A stretch of DNA of 64,000 nucleotides from Schistocerca nitens (Eukaryota; Arthropoda; Insecta; Orthoptera; Acrididae). Below, piece after piece: positions 56,539 through 64,000 of the stretch. The stretch is from the NCBI RefSeq assembly GCF_023898315.1, contig NC_064622.1, positions 162,956,178-163,020,177 on the forward strand. Direction: 5' to 3'. The translations under genes were made by a program, and so were the position numbers. The notes beneath the pieces were generated by a model, which had not been told where the DNA came from, did no database searches, and saw nothing but the letters and a program-made list of their open reading frames with translations. Every line of letters begins with the position of its first letter. Positions within the stretch are counted from its first letter, which is position 1.

Positions 56539-57045
56539 TCTAGAGATGCTGCACGGTCATCAATAGTATCTGTTCTTTCGGGAACAGATACCACCTTCAT
56601 ATACAGTTAATATATGGCTACCCAGCCATTGACCTTCTTTTGCGAACGCACACGCTATGCCCCAACTCGTACAGGACTTGGTAGATTAATCTGCCTCGAG
56701 TAACTGAGTGTGATGGCCAAACATCTATTAGGCGCACTACGAATGTAGTGGTATGGACATGGTTGGGAATGTGGGTCCCACGGGGAGCGCGCAAGGGATA
56801 AGTTCCTGCAGGCGCACTATCCTCTGTACCCTCGGTGGCTCAGATGGATAGAGCGTCTGCCATGTAAGTAGGAGATCCAGGGTTAGAGGCCTGGTAGGGC
56901 CACACATTTTCAGCATGTCCCCAATGATGTATATCAACTTCTGTTTGCAGCTTGGGTGTCGATTTAATTATCATTTCATACTAGAGATGCTGCACGGTAA
57001 TCAATGGTATCTGTTCTTTCGGGAACAAATACTACCTTCATACTT
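56539..57045 (+). mobile_element. Second, inverted copy of the Thr-like tRNA element
   Basis: From about 56640 the sequence repeats the left half of 56079-56538 in opposite orientation (CACTACGAATGTAGTGGTAT, CACGGGGAGCGCGCAAGGG), with a plus-strand tRNA-like CTCGGTGGCTCAGATGGATA at about 56830-56900. The shared tail CTAGAGATGCTGCACGGT and CTGTTCTTTCGGGAACA occurs at 56540-56586 and again at 56980-57030. Confidence 0.78.
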
Positions 57046-57389
57046 CATAAAACATATACGGCAGATTTGCAAGAAGTTAAAGCATACAGTAATAATTACT
57101 TACCAAATACTTTGTTAAAATGTTATGAAAAAAAGTTTAAACTCCTACCGTCTACCGGCCACCATGAAAGCTGGATGGGCAACTAGTGGAGGCTAGGGAC
57201 CATGTTGACTACCATTGCTCTAGAGTCTAGACGCATACGGCTGTGTAATCCATGCATATTGTCGGTTGCGCAACACTGGCATACGCACAGCGTAAGCTGC
57301 TTCCCAGGAATCCTACTGGTCCCTAGTTCAGAAGATAAACTTTTTAACTCTTAAAGAAACAGCACATTGCAAAGTGCCCTTACAACTAC
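57046..57389. other. No gene recognised
   Basis: Short frames only. Nothing supported. Confidence 0.35.
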
Positions 57390-57530
57390 ACGGTAGAACT
57401 AAAAGATCGCTGGGTATACCAAGAAAGAGATGGGAAGACGACTTAAAGAAACACGCGGGAGCTATGAATGTAGTCAATTGGTAGAATGCAAAGGAGATCG
57501 ATTGTAGTCGCCACGCTTGGTCTACAGGGC
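57390..57530 (+). mobile_element. LINE ORF2 C-terminal scrap
   Basis: The plus strand reads GRTKRSLGIPRKRWEDDLKK followed by HAGAMNVVNW, the Arg-rich segment typical of the end of RTE-like or related ORF2 proteins. It is isolated and short. Confidence 0.5.
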
Positions 57531-58771
57531 CGATGATAGCTGGCTAGGTAAGATACAAGTAAAACCTATCAGAAGGCGCTCTTCTGCTAGACGTTTCGGC
57601 CATCTAGTTGTTGGCCACCGTATTCATCCAGACCGTACGAAAAGGCAGTTGAGGCAGGCGTTCTCCGGCTAGACGAGAGCGGCCCGCGCGGTGTGTTCAC
57701 TCTCGCCGTCACTCGGTCTGAGTCACCGGCGCGCGGGCAGCGCCGGCGCCGCGTGACGTAGAGTCCACGGACTACGTGATCTGCGCCGTAGACCGCTGTG
57801 GCGGCGTGCGTGGCTGGGCCGCAGTGCAGGCGGAGCGCTTCTCTGACGGCCGGCGTGCGTAACAAGTGGCTACGCGCTCACACGCTGCACCTGCTGTCAC
57901 CTCCGACGTATCCTCCCTTACTAGCCATGATCCTATTACAGGTGGTGTGCTCTTACCTTTCTCCAACCTTTGAACTGACTTGCCCAACTAGTTTACAGGA
58001 TCCCATAGCTTATCGTGGCTTCCGAACTACAGTGCAATCTGGCATTTTTCACTTAAACGTAGCTTTATTTCTTTTGCTCAGTCATCAGTCTTTTGTCTGC
58101 TTCGATGCGAATTCCTCTGCTGTGCCAAGCTTTTCATCTCAGAGTAGCAGTTGTAGCCTTCGTCCTCAATTATTTGTTGGATTATGAATTATACGTTGTC
58201 TTGTTGGAAGTCAGATCCGGAAGCTGGAGAGATCTGTAGAGATTGAATAAAAGAGTCCCTAATCGTTGTTTCCACCAACCTGTCGTCTTCTAAAGTTGTG
58301 AAAGTTGTGTCCCCAGCACAGAAGACAGCTCATCGGTCGTGGGATTTCTTCTGTGGAGGCTGCTATGCTGCCATCTCGAACTTGAACCTGTGTTTGTGCT
58401 TTTCTTTTGTGGTATGCCACTTGCCCAGGTTAGTCTCTCTATCTACTGAGTGCAAGAACTGTAGTACTGACAATGATGGTAGGCGACACCTGTCATTAAT
58501 GTATCCTGTTTGTATATATTTTAATGTATCACTTTTTAGAACGTCTTCTACAATACTCGACATAGCTTTCTTAATAGTACAGTGTCTTTTCTGATAACTT
58601 CCGACATAGAGTACAACATGTCCGTCCGAAACAGAGATACACGTCCGGCTCTGAAGAACACCCGAAACAGAGTGACTAGCGCAGCCGAAGTACTTCGTCT
58701 CCCAGGCGCGCCAAAGCGACCCGAAGCTGTCCGAAGCATTTCGGTTGCAACATCATTACTCTTATGTTTCT
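57531..58771. other. GC-rich patch, no supported gene
   Basis: About 57640-57860 is strongly CpG-rich (GGCGCGCGGGCAGCGCCGGC-like runs). No exon, initiator or domain could be defined around it. The flanking 57870-58770 is ordinary sequence. Confidence 0.4.
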
Positions 58772-58780
58772 CAAAACTAG

Positions 58781-58981
58781 TTCAAATGGTTCAAATGGCT
58801 CTGCGCACTATGGGACTTAACATCTGAGGTCATCAGTCCCCTAAACTTAGAACTACTTAAACCTAACTAACCTAAGGACATTACACACATCCATGCCCGA
58901 GGCAGGATTCGAAGCTGCGAGCGTAGCAATGCGCGGTTCCGGACTGAAGCGCCTAGAACCGCTCGGCCACCGCGGCCGGCC
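58781..58981 (-). mobile_element. SINE-A copy
   Basis: Complete minus-strand copy with head CGGCCACCGCGGCCGGC. Perfect 9-bp TSD CAAAACTAG (58772-58780 and 58982-58990). Confidence 0.94.
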
Positions 58982-58990
58982 CAAAACTAG

Positions 58991-59309
58991 TGAAATTTAA
59001 TAAACAAAAACGGTAGACTCGTAGGGTAACCATGAGAGATTGTCATACTGAGAACTGGGTTAAATACAATCAAAAGTATATAAATAATTAATAAGCGAAG
59101 TTAGGCGTTTTGGCGCCTAACACCGGAATGTTCCGACCATTCAGAAGCAAGTTGAGTACAATGGGCGGAATGGTACATACTGTACCATCTGCTGCTTGTA
59201 TCTCACTCGACTTTTGTGCCATATGCTACTTCACGTCTGTCGAGCTGCATCAAGGAGAGCTTCTAGCAAAATAAAATAACTGGGGGCCTCAGCCAGGAAC
59301 ATCACAGGA
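58991..59309. other. No gene recognised
   Basis: AT-rich spacer with a TTGGCGCC palindrome-like string near 59112-59122. Confidence 0.35.
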
Positions 59310-59489
59310 TGTATTCCAATGTCTGTCTTCCTCTACAGCTTTTACCCGCTACGCCTCCCTTTAGTACAACGAAAGTTATCCCTTGATACCTTAACCGATG
59401 TCCTATCATCCTGTACCTTCTTCTTGACAGTGTTCTCTTTTTCTCGCCGATTCTGCAGAGAAACTTCTCGTTACTTACCGTGTCAGCTG

Positions 59490-59593
59490 GGAAATTTGAA
59501 AATTTGTAGTAATTTCCTATGGGACCAAACTGCTCAGGTCATCGGTCCCAGGCTTACACAGTACTTAATCTAACGTAAAGTAACTTACGCTAA

Positions 59594-59649
<56 letters not shown>

Positions 59650-59712
59650 AGACGGAGGACTCGAACCTCCGATGGGGGAAGCCACGCGATCCGTGGCAAG
59701 CCGCCCTGGGCC
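59490..59712 (-). mobile_element. SINE-B copy with (CA)n
   Basis: Minus-strand copy: tail TTCCTATGGGACCAAACTGC, body GGTCATCGGTCCCAGGCTTA, CA microsatellite at 59603-59648, then GAGGACTCGAACCTCCGATG (B box on minus) and the head. It is inserted in the RTE-like LINE. Ends approximate. Confidence 0.85.
59603..59648 (+). repeat. (CA)n microsatellite
   Basis: About 46 bp of uninterrupted CA within SINE-B. Confidence 0.97.
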
Positions 59713-60359
59713 TTATCAGTCCATATAATTTTATTCTGTCGCAGCACATCTAAGCTGCTTCGATTCTCTTGTGTTTCGATTTTCCCACAGTCCATGTTTC
59801 ATTACTATACAGTGCTGTGCACCAAACGTACGTTCCTAGAAATTTATTCCTCAAATTGAGACCTAAGTTAGATACTAGTAGACTTCCCTTGGCCAGAAAT
59901 GCCCTTTTTGCTAATGCTAGCGTGCTTTTTATGTCAACTTGTTACGTCCGTCATGGATTAATTTACTGCCTGTAGTAGAATTCCATAACTTTCTCTACTT
60001 CTTGATCACCAATGATGATGTTACGTTAGTCGCTGTTCTTGTTTCTGCTACTTCTCATTATTTCCGCTATTCTTCGATTTACTCGCAGTTCATATTCTGT
60101 ATTCATTACACTATTCATTCCATTCAACAGATTTTGTAATTCTTCTTCAGTTTCACTGAGGATAGACATGTCATCAGCGAATCTTAAAACTGATAACCTT
60201 TCACCTTGATTTTTAATCCCGCTCGCAAACCTTTCTTTTATTTCTGTCATTGTTTGTTCGATGTACAGATTGAAAAGTTGGAGCGAAAGACTGCATCCTT
60301 GTCTTGCACCCTTTTTAATCCGAGCACTTCGTTCTTGGTCGTCCACTCTTATTGATCTA

Positions 60360-60549
60360 AAATGGCTCTGAGCACTATGGGACTCAACTGCTGAGGTCAT
60401 TAGTCCCCTAGAACTTAGAACTAGTTAAACCTAACTAACCTAAGGACATCACAAACATCCATGCCCGAGGCAGGATTCGAACCTGCGACCGTAGCGGCCC
60501 TGCGGTTCCAGACTGCAGCGCCTTTAACCGCACGGCCACTTCGGCCGGC
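60360..60549 (-). mobile_element. SINE-A copy (subfamily with ACAAACATCC)
   Basis: Minus-strand copy with head CACGGCCACTTCGGCCGGC. Perfect 11-bp TSD CTTATTGATCT (60349-60359 and 60550-60560). Shares several diagnostic bases with 63280-63441 (GGTCATTAGTCCCC, AACTAGTTAAACC, ACAAACATCC, ACTGCAGCGCC). Confidence 0.95.
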
Positions 60550-61056
60550 CTTATTGATCTGTCTTGGTTCTTGTATGTACTATAGTTTCCTTACAGCTTA
60601 GCCCTATTTCTTACAGAATTTCTAACATCTTGCACCGTATAAATTGTCGAACGCTTTTTCCACGTCGACAAATCCTTATGTACGTGTCATTTTTTCTTTT
60701 TTTCTTTTTTTCAGTCTTGCTTCCGTTATCAACCGCAACGGCAGAACTGCTTCTCTGGTGCCTTTACGCCTTCACCTTTCCTAAAGGCAAACTGATGGTC
60801 AACTAACATATCCTGAATTTACCTTCCCAGTTTTTTGTGTAGTATTATCGTCAGCTATTAAGCTGGCTGTGCGATAATGCCCGCACTTGTCGTCTCTCGA
60901 TGTCTTCGGAATTGTGTATATGATGTCTTTCCGAAAGTCTTAAGATACAGTGCCAGTGTGATATATTCACACAGCAATGTGGAAAGTTTTGTTGACACTT
61001 CGCTTAATGATTTTAGAAATTCCGATGTTATCCGTCCCTTCTGCCTTACTTTATCT

Positions 61057-61258
61057 GAGCCGGCCGCTGTGGTCAAGCGGTTCTACTCACTTCAGTCTGG
61101 AACCGCGCTGCTGCTACGGTCGCAGGTTCGAATCCTGCTTTGGGTATGTATGTGTGTGATGTCCTTAGGTTAGTTAGGTTTAATTAGTTCTATGTCTAGG
61201 GGACTGATAACCTCAGATGTTAAGTCCCATAGTGCTCAGAGCCATTTGAATCATATTT
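61057..61258 (+). mobile_element. SINE-A copy
   Basis: Head GCTGTGGTCAAGCGGTTCTA followed by a mutated CTCAC, B box GGTTCGAATCC. Perfect 11-bp TSD TTACTTTATCT (61046-61056 and 61259-61269), in the RTE-like LINE. Confidence 0.95.
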
Positions 61259-61773
61259 TTACTTTATCTAAAGTCGTCCGAAGCTCATTTAAATTCTAAT
61301 ACTAGATCCCCTATCTCTTTACTGTCGACTCCTGTTTCTTCTTATATCACGTCATCAGACAAGTTCCCTCCATCACAGAGGCCTTCAACGTACTCTTTCC
61401 ACCTATCCACTCTCTCGTCTACATTTAACAATGAAATTCCCGTTACACTCTTCGTATTATCGCTCTTGCTTTTAATTTCACCGTAAAGTTGTTCTGACGT
61501 TCCTATATGCTGAGTCAGTCCTTCCTATAATCATTTCTTCTTCGATCTCGTGACGTTTTTCATACAGCCATTTCGCCTCAGCTTCTCTGAAATCCCTGTC
61601 TATTTCACTCCTAAGGGATTTGTATTTCTGCATTCTTGAAATTCCCTGAGCATTTCTGTATTTCCTTCTTTCGTCGATCAACTGAAGTATTTCTTCTGCT
61701 ACCTATGGTTTCTTCTCAGTTATCTTCTCTGCACTTGCATTTTTCTTTCCACTTTCTGTAATTTGCCATTTTT

Positions 61774-62104
61774 AGAGATGGTAGAGGCGTAAAAAGTTAT
61801 AAGCAACGGGAAAATATCTGAGCAGGGATCTAACCCCAGACCTTTCACTTGGTTTTATGACATTCATTGAGAAATCGGAGCACGACGCAATTAGAGGTGA
61901 TATGCCGTTGCCTTCCCCGATCTACAACTTTCGTAATCTGTGATGGGCAAGCCGCCTTATCATGTATACCGGAGGGTACATGGTTACCACTACCACTTAA
62001 CCCTTTCTTATCCCCGTCGTGAACATTACGCGAGAAGAAAGACTGTTGGTAAGCCCCAGCGAGACCTTCGAATACTCTAATTTTAGATTAATCGTCTTTC
62101 CGCG
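61774..62104. other. No gene; possible tRNA-like scrap
   Basis: On the minus strand GGTCTGGGGTTAGATCCCTG (about 61826-61845) resembles a degraded B-box region, but no A box or TSD was found. Confidence 0.25.
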
Positions 62105-62350
62105 AAATGTACGTAGGAGGGCACAATATATTCGTTGAATCTTCTAGAAATAAACGCTGTTTGAGTCTTAGCAGTCAACCACACGGTGACGCACACGGCC
62201 TCTCTTGCAGTGTCTGCCACTGGAGTTTGTTGAGCTGCTTACTAAATGAACTCACTGGTCTTCTTTGGATCTTCTCTCCCCCGTCAGTCCTATCCCGTAC
62301 GGATCGCAGACTGACGAGCTACACTTCGGCATTGCTCGAACGAGGGCTTT
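62105..62350 (-). mobile_element. CR1/Jockey-like LINE fragment
   Basis: On the minus strand: a QSAIRTG-type piece over the usual WDPYQ region, REDPKK (EKIQRR equivalent) and QQTPVADTARE, corresponding to the segment between the RT core and the 3' end of the 53590-56070 family. It is frameshifted. Confidence 0.6.
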
Positions 62351-63267
62351 GTATCTGGGTCTACGGTTCGCAAATGTCAGTCGGTTATTCTGTACCAAAC
62401 TCTTGGTTTGGAAGATACCAAACTTCCAGGCGAAAGTTCTGATCCAGGCAGAGTGAAATGATACGTTCAGGCACGTACAAATCCGACAATTCCAGTGAGA
62501 AGCAGGTGGCTGTTGCCGCTTCTCGTTACTGAGATTGTTTTCTGAAAGAAACCATTGAAATTACGCTGCCTGATAGTACTATTAATAGAGACGAACAAAA
62601 TTCTATGAGCTAGTCGTGGAGCTCTGCGCTGACGTGCGTTAAAACGCGATGTTTTCTGTGGGCAGAATATTTTAACCATTAGTTACGGCAGTGACAGCAC
62701 GCGTTTGTTTGCCTTCATGACTGGCGGCACTGAATACTCTCTGCTGGCTTACAGGGTGTGCAGGGGGTGCCAACTCCACAGTAGCAACAGGCGCCTCACC
62801 TGAAGATGATGGCCAGGTGGACCATCGAAACATTGTCTCAACTGGAAGATCCGGGTGCTGCAAAACCCAAAAGAGTATCACATAGGGACAATTTGACGTG
62901 CAATCCAGAGCATCATGCATCTCCATTGTTAATCAGATATTAAAGATTATGATTGGTGAAAGGTACTTTTTTAACAAGAAAAAAAACCTGTTGCAGTAAC
63001 TGGGGACTGAGCCATGTGCTTTTGGATTTGTGCTCTCAACGCTCAACGGTACATCCTCCAAGCCACATCGAAGAGCATACAAGTAACCGTTCACCCACCT
63101 ACATTTAAGCCTCCCGTTATTTCCCTAGCCTCATCTTTCTCAGTCTGTTTTTTCTTCTTTTTGTGTTTTTTCTTTTGGGACGGACCACACTTCGTTTCAA
63201 ACGTTCGCGACACCCCTACGTGTGATATTTTCGTAGATGCAAGAAGGAAACACGCAAAGTACACACA
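62351..63267. other. No gene recognised
   Basis: Contains a CTGAAGA..CCATC-GAAACATTGTC hairpin motif at 62800-62836. Other open frames are uninformative. Confidence 0.35.
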
Positions 63268-63279
63268 CAACATTTTTTT

Positions 63280-63441
63280 GGCTCTGAGCACTATGGGACT
63301 CAACTGCTGAGGTCATTAGTCCCCTAGAACTTAGAACTAGTTAAACCTAACTAACCTAAGGACATCACAAACATCCATGCCCGAGGCAGGATTCGAACCT
63401 GCGACCGTAGCGGTCTTGCGGTTCCAGACTGCAGCGCCTTT
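63280..63441 (-). mobile_element. 5'-truncated SINE-A
   Basis: Minus-strand copy ending within the head at ACTGCAGCGCCTTT, so the A box is missing. Perfect 12-bp TSD CAACATTTTTTT (63268-63279 and 63442-63453). Same subfamily as 60360-60549. Confidence 0.94.
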
Positions 63442-63453
63442 CAACATTTTTTT

Positions 63454-64000
63454 GTTGTGTAACGATTATGAGGTGCAAATTTTACAAATTTATTACGTAA
63501 GACTCCTGAATGTTCTTTCTTTAATAAATTCTTTGTCGACAGGGCCCCATTCTGACTTCCTTTTTCTCTGATTCACCGCAGCAATTGTTTTAACGAAAGT
63601 TATCGGCTCTGTCAGGCCATTGGGAGTGTAACAAAATGCCTACGCTACCAGCTACACGAAATCTACTGTATATTACTTTTCAAGCTTTAATGAACAGTAT
63701 GAATTCAAGTATAATCTTCTAAGCAGTAGGGCTATGCTATTTTCTGTGTTCGAGCACTTCTCATTTTAGTTCCATCCGTGGGATGTAACTTAGGACTCAT
63801 TGCTTTCCAGATGAACGACAATGTAGGAGGATCTTACGGGTGGGCTAGAAGCGCTGAGTATTTAAGGATTAAAAATAAAACAGCATAATAAAACACAAAA
63901 TATTGATTCGATGGATATTGCATTTTGTCCGACAAGGGGGACCACGCCTAGTCGCCACCACCGATTTCGTCCAAATTTACGGTATGTGCAGGGTCTGGCC
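63454..64000. other. No gene recognised
   Basis: Sequence to the window end has no supported feature. Confidence 0.35.

Larger units (their letters stand above)
59310..61773 (-). mobile_element. RTE-like LINE, interrupted by three SINEs
   Basis: Minus-strand ORF2 remnant. From its 5' side: a Lys/Arg-rich linker frame (61478-61681, MIDERRKYRNAQGISRMQKY), RT fingers lost in frameshifts, then 60026-60400 with KKGARQGCSLSLQLFNLYIE, an intact RFADDMSILSETEEE active site and NRRIAEIM, then a decayed YGSETWTVGK-type block near 59795. It continues past SINE-B to about 59310. SINE-B (59490-59712) and SINE-A (60360-60549 and 61057-61258) split it. It is the only RTE-like copy here retaining FADD, though frameshifts kill the ORF. 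Confidence 0.83.

Noticed and set aside
62800..62836. Complete hammerhead ribozyme.
   Set aside because: The core order is good and a GTC follows a tiny stem III, but the flanks do not form stem I by eye, so it is listed only as a motif.

Overview
This window looks like nuclear DNA from an orthopteran insect with a very large, repeat-swollen genome. It most resembles a short-horned grasshopper or locust of the Schistocerca type. That assignment is inference, from the dense tRNA-derived SINE whose head reads GTGGCCGAGCGGTTCTAGGCG and whose tail ends GTGCTCAGAGCCATTTGAACC, plus the LINE and Tc1-like families seen with it. I could support no host gene, exon series, rRNA or functional tRNA gene. 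Almost everything recognisable is a transposable element, mostly broken and often nested.

SINEs: I count 17 insertions of the main SINE family (SINE-A) and two chimeric relatives. Most are bounded by 8-13 bp target-site duplications (TSDs), which gives exact edges. A second tRNA-derived family (SINE-B) has three copies and a third (SINE-C) has one. DNA transposons: there is one Tc1-like element (19050-20471) with an open 340-codon transposase and matching terminal repeats, several decayed Tc1-like copies (11.7-12.4, 20.5-21.7, 23.8-25.7, 27.3-29.5 and 44.2-45.4 kb), two mariner-type elements (7.8-8.7 and 28.2-29.1 kb) and one DUF4817/DDE-type transposase remnant (47.3-48.9 kb). Non-LTR retrotransposons: RTE-like copies lie at 5.6-6.4 (-), 15.7-17.7 (+), 33.3-34.7 (+), 51.3-53.2 (+) and 59.3-61.8 kb (-). 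CR1/Jockey-like copies lie at 6.6-7.2, 36.2-38.0, 39.5-40.3, 53.6-56.1 and 62.1-62.4 kb.

Layout: 0-7 kb holds an LTR-like element, foldback MITE-like repeats and LINE 3' ends. 7-9 kb is a GC-rich patch followed by a mariner carrying a SINE. 9-19 kb is sparse apart from a Tc1 inverted pair and one RTE-like copy. 19-30 kb is a pile-up of Tc1/mariner elements hit repeatedly by SINEs and foldbacks. 30-36 kb is a foldback repeat, AT-rich sequence and an RTE copy. 36-41 kb is LINEs and tRNA foldbacks. 41-50 kb is SINEs, a Tc1 element and the DUF4817-type element. 50-64 kb is LINEs cut by SINEs, tRNA foldbacks and a second GC-rich patch.

The most notable structures are a near-perfect 441-bp mariner palindrome able to encode a long hairpin RNA (28180-29118); a class of foldback elements with two tRNA-like sequences head to head, one flanked by a perfect 14-bp TSD that argues for retroposition; a three-deep SINE nest (22146-22827); and chimeric SINEs that join one family's head to another's tail.
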